A model generated the notes under the pieces. It was not told where the DNA came from. It searched no databases and saw nothing but the letters and a program-made list of their open reading frames with translations. Position numbers and translations under genes: made by a program. From positions 504,797 to 568,796 of the forward strand of contig CP129489.1 in assembly GCA_030584065.1 (NCBI GenBank): a stretch of 64,000 nt of DNA. The letters are read 5' to 3'. Position 1 is the first letter of the stretch. Each line of letters opens with the position of its first letter. Below, piece after piece: positions 14,030 through 21,439 of the stretch. The stretch comes from Flavobacteriales bacterium. GTDB taxonomy: Bacteria; Bacteroidota; Bacteroidia; Flavobacteriales_F; PHOS-HE28.

Positions 14030-16024
14030 ATGAAACGTCCACTTTCCATGACAGCGGCCCTGCTCGGCGCAGCCGGGGTCGCCTTCCTGGCCATCAATAC
14101 CATGCCGGGTTGCAAGCCCAACACCACCAAGACCATGGTCACCGGCGATGCCGCGAGCAAGGTCTATGTGAAGCCCGGAACCCACGACGAGTTCTACAAC
14201 TTCGTCAGCGGCGGCTTCAGCGGGCAACTGGCCGTGTACGGCCTGCCCAGCGGCCGCCTGTTCCGCGAGATCCCTGTGTTCAGCGTGGATCCCGAGAGCG
14301 GCTATGGCTACAGCGAGGAGACCAAGGGCATGCTGATGACCAGCTACGGCTTCATCCCTTGGGATGACAGCCACCACCCCGAGCTCTCGCAGAGCAACGG
14401 CGTTCCCGATGGCAAATGGTGCTTCATCAACGGCAACAACACGCCGCGCATCGCCTTGGTGGACCTCGGGACCTTCCGTACGAAGAGCATCATCGAGATC
14501 CCGAACAGCGCGGGCAACCACAGCTCACCATTCACCACGGGCAACAGCGAGTACGTGGTGGCCGGCACCCGCTTCAGCGTGCCCATGGGCGACGATGCTT
14601 CCCGCGATGTGTCCATCAAGACCTACAAGGAGAACTTCAAGGGCAACGTGAGCTTCATCCACCCCGATCCCGAGTCGGGCAGGATGAGCATCGCCTTCCA
14701 GATCGCCACCCCGGGCGTGAACTTCGACCTGAGCCACGCCGGCAAAGGCCCCAGCGAAGGCTGGTTCTTCTTCAGCTGCTACAACACCGAGCAGGCCTAC
14801 AGCCTGTTGGAGGTGAACGCCAGCCAGCGCGACAAGGACTTCATCATGGCCGTGAACTGGAAGCTGGCCGAGCAACTGGCCAAGGACGGCAAGGGCAAGC
14901 GCGTGCCCGGCAAGCACTACAGCAATTGGTGGAACGAGGAAACGCACAGCGCCGAGACGACGGTTTACGAGGACGTCCTGCAACTGGACCCCAAGGACCA
15001 CCCCGGCCTGCTCTACTTCATGCCCTGCCCCAAGAGCCCGCACGGCTGTGACGTGGACCCCACGGGCAAGTACATCGTGGGCAGCGGCAAGCTGGCCGCG
15101 CTCATCCCCGTGTTCAGCTTCGAGAAGATCCAGCAGGCCATCGCCGCCAATGATGTGGAAGGCGACTTCGGCGGCATCCCGGTGCTGAAGTACGAGAGCG
15201 TGCTGCATGGCGAGGTGAAGAAGCCCGGTCTCGGGCCCCTGCACACCGAGTTCGACGCGAACGGGAATGCCTACACCAGCTTCTTCGTGAGCAGCGAGAT
15301 CGTGAAGTGGAACGTGGAGAAACTGGAGGTGGTGGACCGCGTACCCACCTACTACAGCATCGGCCACCTGTGCGTGCCAGGCGGCGACAGCAAGCAGCCC
15401 TGGGGCAAGTATGTGATCGCCTACAACAAGATCACCAAGGACCGCTACCTGCCCACCGGCCCGGAGCTGACGCAGAGCGCCCAGCTGTACAGCATCGAGG
15501 GCGACAAGATGGAGCTGCTGCTGGACTTCCCCACCACGGGTGAGCCCCACTACGCACAGGCCATCCCAGCCGAGCTGGTGAAGCCGCGCGAGGTGAAGTT
15601 CTTCAAGATCGAGGAGAACAAGCACCCCTTCGTGGCCAAGGGCGAGAAGGAGACCCGCGTGGAGCGCCGCGGCAAGGAGGTGCACGTGTGGATGACCACC
15701 ATCCGCTCGCACTTCGCCCCCGACAACATCGAAGGCGTGAAGCTCGGCGACGAGGTGTACTTCCACGTGACGAACCTGGAGCAGGATTGGGACGTGCCGC
15801 ATGGCTTCGCCATCAAGGGTGCCGCCAATGCCGAATTGCTGATCATGCCGGGTGAGACCCAGACGCTGAAGTGGATCCCGACGCGCGTGGGCGTGTGGCC
15901 GATGTACTGCACGGACTTCTGCTCGGCCCTCCACCAGGAGATGCAGGGCTATGTGCGCGTATCGCCCGCCAACAGCAACGTGCCCCTGGAGGCCTACACG
16001 CTGAGCGTGGACGCCGAACTTTGA
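14030..16024 (+). CDS. nosZ: Nitrous oxide reductase, clade II (Sec-dependent)
   Basis: Reduces N2O to N2 in the periplasm. 664 residues from ATG 14030. The N-terminus is a Sec-type signal (MTAALLGAAGVAFLA) without a twin-arginine motif, the hallmark of clade II enzymes. A seven-bladed propeller follows with CuZ-type histidines (WDDSHHPEL near residue 110, PHGCDVDP, GPLHTEFD). The C-terminal cupredoxin domain has the CuA motif CTDFCSALHQEM (about 626-637) with two Cys, His and Met. Length and order match full NosZ, so it appears functional. An 18-bp hairpin immediately downstream separates it from the accessory genes. Confidence 0.97.
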   Translation: MKRPLSMTAALLGAAGVAFLAINTMPGCKPNTTKTMVTGDAASKVYVKPGTHDEFYNFVSGGFSGQLAVYGLPSGRLFREIPVFSVDPESGYGYSEETKGMLMTSYGFIPWDDSHHPELSQSNGVPDGKWCFINGNNTPRIALVDLGTFRTKSIIEIPNSAGNHSSPFTTGNSEYVVAGTRFSVPMGDDASRDVSIKTYKENFKGNVSFIHPDPESGRMSIAFQIATPGVNFDLSHAGKGPSEGWFFFSCYNTEQAYSLLEVNASQRDKDFIMAVNWKLAEQLAKDGKGKRVPGKHYSNWWNEETHSAETTVYEDVLQLDPKDHPGLLYFMPCPKSPHGCDVDPTGKYIVGSGKLAALIPVFSFEKIQQAIAANDVEGDFGGIPVLKYESVLHGEVKKPGLGPLHTEFDANGNAYTSFFVSSEIVKWNVEKLEVVDRVPTYYSIGHLCVPGGDSKQPWGKYVIAYNKITKDRYLPTGPELTQSAQLYSIEGDKMELLLDFPTTGEPHYAQAIPAELVKPREVKFFKIEENKHPFVAKGEKETRVERRGKEVHVWMTTIRSHFAPDNIEGVKLGDEVYFHVTNLEQDWDVPHGFAIKGAANAELLIMPGETQTLKWIPTRVGVWPMYCTDFCSALHQEMQGYVRVSPANSNVPLEAYTLSVDAEL

Positions 16025-16050
16025 ACCAACCCGGACGTTCCTCCGGTGAA

Positions 16051-16091
16051 CAGCGGCACGGCCCCGGCATCGCGCCGGGGCCGTGCCGCTG
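16051..16091 (+). terminator. 18-bp perfect hairpin between nosZ and the accessory genes
   Basis: CAGCGGCACGGCCCCGGC (16051-16068) pairs perfectly with 16074-16091 across the 5-base loop ATCGC. No T-tract follows. Lying 26 bases after the nosZ stop and 14 bases before the next start, it more likely reduces transcription into the downstream genes or protects the nosZ mRNA 3' end than ends the operon completely. Confidence 0.75.
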
Positions 16092-16104
16092 AAGGAGGGC
16101 GCCC

Positions 16105-16725
16105 ATGGAAGACAACCGCATCATGAGACCCATATCCAGAGTGATGATCGCGCTTTCGGCCCTGGCGCTGCTGGCGCTGCTGTTCGTGCCCATCTGGCGC
16201 ATAGACCTGGCGGCCCCGCAATACCCCGAGGGGCTGTACATGCAGATCTGGGCCGATCATTTCTCCGGCGATACCGAGAAGATCAACGGCCTCAACCACT
16301 ACATCGGCATGGCCCACATCAAGGACGAGATGTTCACCGAGTTCAGGATCCTGCCCAAGGTGATCATGGTGCTCGCTGCACTGGGCATCGTTGCCGCGGC
16401 CTGGGGCCGGCGCATCCTGCTCGTGGGCGGCCTGGTCACGCTGTCCCTCTTCGGCGCATGGGCGCTCTGGCGGATGTGGGATTGGGGCTACAAGTACGGG
16501 CATGAGCTCGACCCCAAGGCCGCGATCAAGGTGGAGGGCATGGCCTATCAGCCCCCGCTCATCGGGCACAAGCAGCTGCTGAACTTCGACGCATGGTCCA
16601 CCCCTGATATCGGCGGATGGATCCTTTTCGGGGTGATGGCGCTGCTGGCCGGGGTCTATTTCCTGGAGGTGCGCGATCTCCGCAGCAAGCTGAAGGCGCG
16701 CGCCAAAGCATCCCCTGCATCATGA
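16105..16725 (+). CDS. nosB: NosB-like membrane protein of the clade II nos cluster
   Basis: 206 residues with about four membrane segments: one at the N-terminus (ALSALALLALLFVPIW), two in the middle and one near the C-terminus. The long first loop carries WADHFSGDTEKINGLNHYIGM. A protein of this layout follows nosZ in clade II clusters and is called NosB in Wolinella; its exact role is unknown. The start at 16105 has an unusually clear Shine-Dalgarno (AAGGAGG, 6 bases upstream). Overlaps nosL by 4 bases. Confidence 0.75.
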   Translation: MEDNRIMRPISRVMIALSALALLALLFVPIWRIDLAAPQYPEGLYMQIWADHFSGDTEKINGLNHYIGMAHIKDEMFTEFRILPKVIMVLAALGIVAAAWGRRILLVGGLVTLSLFGAWALWRMWDWGYKYGHELDPKAAIKVEGMAYQPPLIGHKQLLNFDAWSTPDIGGWILFGVMALLAGVYFLEVRDLRSKLKARAKASPAS

Positions 16726-17168
16726 GGCTGCGGTCGGGTTCGCTTTCCTTGCTCCTGCTGCTGCTGACCTTTTGGTCATGCGGCCAGCAGCCTCCGCGCA
16801 TCGATTTCGGGAAGGCCGAATGCGCCCATTGCCGGATGAATGTCGTGGACGATAAGTTCGGTGCGGCCATCATCACGATGAAGGGCCGGCAATACGTCTT
16901 CGATGACATCGCGTGCATGGTGCATTTCGTGGCCAAGGGCACAGTGGCCGAGGACCAGGTGGCCGGCTGGTACGTCTGCGACCATGCTCATCCGGGTGCG
17001 CTGATCGATGCCACCACGGCGCGCTACCTGCACGGGCCGTCTTTCCGCAGCCCCATGCGGGGTGATGTGGCGGCTTTCGCAACCGATGGCGACCGGGACA
17101 GGGCCGCCGCCGGACAGGATGCACACCCCTTGGACTGGGCCGGTGCCCGTGCGCTGCTGGAAGAGTGA
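16722..17168 (+). CDS. nosL: NosL copper-binding lipoprotein
   Basis: 148 residues starting inside the nosB stop (ATGA). A lipoprotein signal ends at FWSC. The NosL copper site is seen in AECAHCRMNVVDDKFGA, with a Cys-x2-Cys-x-Met arrangement. A second conserved part is FDDIACMVHF. NosL delivers Cu(I) for NosZ copper-centre assembly. Its stop overlaps the nosD start by one base. Confidence 0.93.
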   Translation: MRLRSGSLSLLLLLLTFWSCGQQPPRIDFGKAECAHCRMNVVDDKFGAAIITMKGRQYVFDDIACMVHFVAKGTVAEDQVAGWYVCDHAHPGALIDATTARYLHGPSFRSPMRGDVAAFATDGDRDRAAAGQDAHPLDWAGARALLEE

Positions 17169-18460
17169 TGCGGAAGCTGCTGTTGCTCCTGGCGGTACTG
17201 GCCCTTTCGGTGCCCTTGAAAGCGCGCACCTGGCTGCATCGCGGAGGCGGCAGCCCCACGCTGAAAAGCCTGCTGGCCGGCGCATCGCCCGGTGACACCA
17301 TCATCATCGATGGCACCGTGGCGGAAGGCGCCCTGGTCATCGACAAGCGACTGGTATTGCTGGGCCGTGCCGGTGCGGTGATCGATGGCCTGAGCGAGAA
17401 CGATGCCCTTCTGGTGAAGGCCGACAGCGTGGAAGTGCGCGGGCTCATCTTCCGCAACCCTCGGCGCAGCAACCTCGACGACATGGCCGCGCTCAAGGTG
17501 ACCAACTGCACGGGCGCCCGCATCATGGACAACCGGTTCGATCATTGCTTCTTCGCCATCTACCTCAGCGGCGCGAAGGGCGCCCTGGTGGAGGGCAACA
17601 TCGTACTGGGCCGCCCCGGCGAGGAGGAGTCCATGGCCAACGGCATCCACCTGTGGAAGTGCAGCGGGGCCACCATCCGCAACAACCGCGTGGAGCACCA
17701 CCGTGACGGCATCTACTTCGAGTTCGTCACCGGCTCCACGATCGAGCGCAACACCACGCGCCACAACCTCCGCTATGGGCTGCACTTCATGTTCAGCAAT
17801 AACGATGCATACACGGACAACCACTTCGAGAGCAACGGCGCCGGGGTGGCGGTGATGTTCAGCAAGGAGATCGTGATGAAGCGCAACCGCTTCCTGGCCA
17901 ATCGGGGCGCCAGCGCCTACGGGCTGCTGCTGAAGGAGATCAACGACGGGGAGATCGAGGGCAATCTCTTCACCGACAACACCACGGGCATCATGGTGGA
18001 CGGCTGCAACCGTCTGCAGGTGCGCTCCAACCTCTTCCTCACCAACGGCTGGGCGCTGCGGTTGTTCGCCAATGCGACCGCCTGCCATTTCACCGGGAAC
18101 TCATTCGCCGGCAACACCTTCGACATGAGCACCAACGGGTCGATCATGCTGAATACGCTCGAGGGCAACTACTGGGACCGCTACACCGGTTACGACCTGG
18201 ACCGTGATGGGACGGGCGATGTGCCTCACCGGCCGCTGGGCTTCTTCGCCCTGCTCGTGGAGCGGCAGCCCTACGCCATGGTGTTCTCGCGGAGCCTCTT
18301 CGTATCGCTCCTTGACCGGGCGGAGCGCCTGCTGCCGTCCCTCACCCCCGAGGCCATGAAGGATGACCGCCCCTTGATGCGGCCGCCCACGCCCCTTCTT
18401 TCCGGCGATGCCCGTGCTGGCCGCGGGGCCCCAGTTCCTATCCTTGCCGGTCATGGGTGA
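17168..18460 (+). CDS. nosD: NosD periplasmic copper-processing protein
   Basis: 430 residues with a signal peptide (LLLLLAVLALSVPLKA) and a long right-handed beta-helix of repeats such as NRFDHCFFAIYL, NNRVEHHRDGIYF and NLFTDNTTGIMV, the CASH-domain pattern of NosD. It works with the NosFY ABC transporter in CuZ maturation. I use the ATG at 17168; the preceding GTG at 17165 is also in frame. Its last codons overlap the start of nosF by 8 bases. Confidence 0.93.
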   Translation: MRKLLLLLAVLALSVPLKARTWLHRGGGSPTLKSLLAGASPGDTIIIDGTVAEGALVIDKRLVLLGRAGAVIDGLSENDALLVKADSVEVRGLIFRNPRRSNLDDMAALKVTNCTGARIMDNRFDHCFFAIYLSGAKGALVEGNIVLGRPGEEESMANGIHLWKCSGATIRNNRVEHHRDGIYFEFVTGSTIERNTTRHNLRYGLHFMFSNNDAYTDNHFESNGAGVAVMFSKEIVMKRNRFLANRGASAYGLLLKEINDGEIEGNLFTDNTTGIMVDGCNRLQVRSNLFLTNGWALRLFANATACHFTGNSFAGNTFDMSTNGSIMLNTLEGNYWDRYTGYDLDRDGTGDVPHRPLGFFALLVERQPYAMVFSRSLFVSLLDRAERLLPSLTPEAMKDDRPLMRPPTPLLSGDARAGRGAPVPILAGHG

Positions 18461-19217
18461 AGAGCGCATCACCTGCTCCGGCATCGGCAAGCGCTATGGC
18501 CGCCTTTGGGCCCTGCGCAACGTGGACCTCTCCTTCCAGGCCGGCGAGGTGGTCATGCTCATCGGCCCCAACGCCAGCGGCAAGACCACGCTGATCAAAT
18601 GCCTGCTCGGCCTGGTGCACCCCACCGAGGGGCGGCTCACCGTGGAAGGCACCGTGATCGACGCGCGAGGCCGTTCGCCGCATCCGGCGTACAGGAGCAG
18701 CATCGGGTACATGCCGCAGATCTCGCAGTTCCCGCCTTCCCTCACCATTGAGCAGCTGTTCGCGATGATGGCCGATGTTCGCGGATTGGCCCCGGAGCGG
18801 CTGGACGACCGGCTCATCGCCGAGTTGGGGCTCGATGCGCAGCTGGACAAGCGGCTTTCCGCCCTGAGCGGCGGAACACGCCAGAAGGTGAGCGCCGTGC
18901 TGGCCTTCCGGGCCCGCCCATCCATCCTGGTGATGGATGAGCCGACCGCCGGCCTCGACCCTGTGAGCGCGGCCAGGGTGCTGAAGGAAGCCGGTGCGCT
19001 CCGCGATCGCGGAGGCACCGTGCTCATCACTTCGCACCTCATGGAGGAGGTGGAGGCCCTGGCCGACCGGGTGGCCTATCTCGAGGATGGGCGCCTGCGC
19101 TTCCTGCTCCCTGTGCAGGCCATCCTGCAACGCACGGGAGCGCAACGGCTGTCGCAGGGCCTGCCTAGGCTGCTGGAAGAAATGAACACCGGGCGGCTCG
19201 CCCAAGTGAATCCCTGA
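18453..19217 (+). CDS. nosF: NosF ABC transporter ATP-binding protein
   Basis: 254 residues from ATG 18453 (MGEERITCSG), overlapping nosD. It has Walker A GPNASGKTT, signature LSGGTRQKV, Walker B ILVMDEPTAGLD and the switch His in LITSHLMEE. Forms the ATPase of the NosDFY complex that supplies sulfur or copper handling for nitrous oxide reductase. A longer frame beginning at 18408 adds 15 residues overlapping nosD and is not needed. Confidence 0.93.
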   Translation: MGEERITCSGIGKRYGRLWALRNVDLSFQAGEVVMLIGPNASGKTTLIKCLLGLVHPTEGRLTVEGTVIDARGRSPHPAYRSSIGYMPQISQFPPSLTIEQLFAMMADVRGLAPERLDDRLIAELGLDAQLDKRLSALSGGTRQKVSAVLAFRARPSILVMDEPTAGLDPVSAARVLKEAGALRDRGGTVLITSHLMEEVEALADRVAYLEDGRLRFLLPVQAILQRTGAQRLSQGLPRLLEEMNTGRLAQVNP

Positions 19218-19223
19218 CCGGCG

Positions 19224-19991
19224 ATGGGCAAGGTCTACAAGTACACATTGATCGACCTGGCGCGGAACCGGTTCGTAATGGGCTATGCACTGCTGCTGCT
19301 CGCCCTTTCACAGGGGCTCTTCGTCCTGGAGGACGATCCCATGAAGGCCATGCTGAGCCTGGTGCAGGTGGTGCTCGTGCTCGTTCCGCTCATCGCCCTG
19401 ATCTTCACGGTGGTCTACCTCTACGACATCCAGGAGTTCACGCAGCTGCTCGCGGTGCAGCCCATCGGCCGCAAGGCCATCCTGGCCGGCCAGCTGATGG
19501 CCTTGGCCACGGCATTGCTGCTGGCGCAGGGCTTCGGACTGGGGCTCCCCTTGCTGGTGAATGCGCCCGGGCCGTCGGCCGTGGTCCTTTCGCTGGCGGG
19601 CTCGGCGCTTGTGCTCGTCTTCGCCGCGCTGGGAGCGCTCATCGCCCTCAGGCAGCGCGAGAAGGCCCGGGGGGTGGGCCTGGCGCTTGTCCTCTGGCTC
19701 GGATTCGTGCTGGTCTACGATGCGGTGCTGATGTGGCTGATGTTCGTCACCAGCGAATACCCCATCGAGCCCTTCGTCGTTCCGCTCGCAGCGCTCAATC
19801 CCGTCGATCTGGCGCGCATCATGGTGATGCTGGAGATCGACCTGGCGGCGATGATGGGCTACAGCGGCGCCGTGTACAAGAGCTTCTTCGGCAGCGCCGC
19901 AGGCATGGCCATGGCTGCGGCCATCCTGTCCCTATGGGTGGTCCTCCCCGCATGGGGCGGTTTCCGCGTATTCGGGAAGAAGGACCTCTAG
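19224..19991 (+). CDS. nosY: NosY ABC transporter permease
   Basis: 255 residues with six predicted membrane segments (for example FVMGYALLLLALSQGLFV, VVLVLVPLIALIFTVVYLY and GLALVLWLGFVLVYDAVL). This is the usual size for NosY, which pairs with NosF. It follows nosF by six bases and ends five bases before the next, disrupted gene. Confidence 0.9.
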   Translation: MGKVYKYTLIDLARNRFVMGYALLLLALSQGLFVLEDDPMKAMLSLVQVVLVLVPLIALIFTVVYLYDIQEFTQLLAVQPIGRKAILAGQLMALATALLLAQGFGLGLPLLVNAPGPSAVVLSLAGSALVLVFAALGALIALRQREKARGVGLALVLWLGFVLVYDAVLMWLMFVTSEYPIEPFVVPLAALNPVDLARIMVMLEIDLAAMMGYSGAVYKSFFGSAAGMAMAAAILSLWVVLPAWGGFRVFGKKDL

Positions 19992-19995
19992 GGCA

Positions 19996-20428
19996 TGCCC
20001 CATACCTGGCTGCTCATACTGCATCTGCTCGGGGCCTCCATCTGGGTGGGCGGGCACCTGGTGCTGCTGCTCACGGTGCTTCCCGGGGCCTTGAAGGCGA
20101 GGGATGCGGAGCGCATCCTGGCCTTCGAGCGGGGTAGGAGCGGATCGGCATCCCGGCGCTGATCGTTCAGGCGGTTACCGGGCTTATGCTTGCGCACCAT
20201 TACGTGCCTGGAATCATCAATGCCTTCACGTTCAGCGACCGGGTCCAGGCCATCGTGGCCGCGAAGATCCTCCTGCTCTCGGCCACCGCGCTTGTCGGGA
20301 CCCATGCCCGGCTGCGGGTCATCCCGCGCCTCACTCCGGACCGCCTGCGCGGCCATGCGGTGCATATCTCCCTGGTCACCGCCCTGGCCGTGGCCTTGCT
20401 GGTCCACGGCTCCTTGGTCCGGGCCTGA
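19996..20428 (+). pseudogene. Frameshifted CopD-like membrane protein
   Basis: Translation from ATG 19996 begins MPHTWLLILHLLGASIWVGG, a typical first helix of CopD-type copper-resistance membrane proteins, but stops at 20160-20162. The rest of the protein (ERIGIPALIVQAVTGLMLA ... LLVHGSLVRA, ending at 20428) continues in another frame. The joint is near 20130-20140, at CGGGGTAGGAGC, where one base appears to be missing and a TAG results. The total span of 433 bases is one more than a multiple of three. Either a real inactivating mutation or a sequencing or assembly error. About four membrane helices are encoded overall. As the last gene of the nos operon it may handle copper. Confidence 0.7.
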
Positions 20429-20450
20429 GCGAGCATTTTTCCTCGTAGGC

Positions 20451-20493
20451 TGATATGAGTCATGAAACGGATAGAAGGGTCCCTTGATATTCG
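20451..20493 (+). promoter_or_regulatory. CRP/FNR-type dyad and -7 element upstream of the fasciclin gene
   Basis: TGATATGAGTCA (20451-20462) fits TGAY-N4-RTCA. GATATTCG lies at 20486-20493. Centre to last G is 36.5 bases, identical to the nos promoter. The expected transcript starts near 20499, 25 bases before the ATG. Confidence 0.62.
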
Positions 20494-20523
20494 TGGCATC
20501 AGACAGTCACCAAACCCGAACCC

Positions 20524-21084
20524 ATGAAACCGAAGACCTACCGAATTCCCTTGCACCTGATGGGGTTGCTCCTGTTCGCCGCGTGCGGAGCTCCCGCCGA
20601 GGAGGCCGCTGCGCCTGTTGAGTCCGGAGCCCCAGCTGCGGGCCAGAGCGCTGTCGTAGACGAGACCAGCAAGCCTACTGTTGTCGGGGTGGCGGTTAAG
20701 TCACCCGACCATAAGACGCTGGTGGCGGCGGTGCAGCATGTCAAGTACGAGGATGTGCTCTCCAATGCAGGGCCTTTCACCGTGTATGCGCCTACGGATG
20801 CTGCCTTCAATGCGCTGCCTGCCGGTACGCTGGATGAGCTGCTGAAGCCCGAGAACAAGGAGAAGCTGCAGGACATCCTGGAGTATCATGTTGCCTTGGG
20901 TGTGTTCTCCCCCGAGAGGATGACCAACGGCCGCAAGCTGAACATGGCCAACCTCAAGGACACGAAGTTCTCCGTGGCGGAGGATGGCAGCGTGATGATC
21001 AACGACGCCAAGGTGCTGGGCACCGCGGAAGCGGCCAATGGGCTTGTCGTTGTCATCGACAAGGTGCTCCTGCCACCGCAGTGA
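20524..21084 (+). CDS. Fasciclin-domain lipoprotein
   Basis: 186 residues. Lipoprotein signal ending LLLFAACG, an Ala/Glu/Pro-rich linker, then one FAS1 domain (about 55-186) with the family motifs FTVYAPTDAAFNALPAG and ILEYHVALGVF. FAS1 lipoproteins are secreted or surface-attached and are linked to adhesion; no enzymatic role is known. Here it is preceded by a dyad promoter matching those of denitrification genes, so it is probably expressed under low oxygen. Codon usage is more relaxed than in its neighbours. Confidence 0.88.
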   Translation: MKPKTYRIPLHLMGLLLFAACGAPAEEAAAPVESGAPAAGQSAVVDETSKPTVVGVAVKSPDHKTLVAAVQHVKYEDVLSNAGPFTVYAPTDAAFNALPAGTLDELLKPENKEKLQDILEYHVALGVFSPERMTNGRKLNMANLKDTKFSVAEDGSVMINDAKVLGTAEAANGLVVVIDKVLLPPQ

Positions 21085-21136
21085 GCGGATCGCAAACGCC
21101 GTTCCCGTGAGTGGTATCCCGGAGCGGTGAAAGTCG

Positions 21137-21164
21137 GCGAAGGCGCCCCACGGGGCGCCTTCGC
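21137..21164 (+). terminator. Hairpin downstream of the fasciclin gene
   Basis: GCGAAGGCGCCCC (21137-21149) pairs with GGGGCGCCTTCGC (21152-21164), a 13-bp perfect inverted repeat with a very short loop. It is 53 bases after the stop and is followed by only a few T residues (TGGTTC). Probably a transcription terminator that also insulates the nrdJ promoter. Confidence 0.6.
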
Positions 21165-21375
21165 TGGTTCGGTGCGGTTCGCCGGGAGACCGTAGTTTTC
21201 AACACCCCGGTTCTTGCACCATGCGCATGTGCGCGTGCATGCCGCATCTAACTTGGCAGTGCCGGGCCGGAGCCCCGTCCTGCGCGGCGTATCCGCCATT
21301 CCTGACCGGATGGCCGCAACCGCTGGGGCTTCGCGCGCACGTTGAAAACCCTGTTGATGGATGAGATGGTGAATA

Positions 21376-21418
21376 TGACATGAATCATGATCGTGGGTCG
21401 GGGCCGCCGGGAGTTTTG
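21376..21418 (+). promoter_or_regulatory. CRP/FNR-type dyad and -7 element upstream of nrdJ
   Basis: TGACATGAATCA (21376-21387) fits TGAY-N4-RTCA. GAGTTTTG lies at 21411-21418. Centre to last G is 36.5 bases. It overlaps the upstream in-frame ATG at 21380, which argues that nrdJ starts at 21440. Confidence 0.62.
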
Positions 21419-21439
21419 CCGGCCTTCAACCTTCCGATC

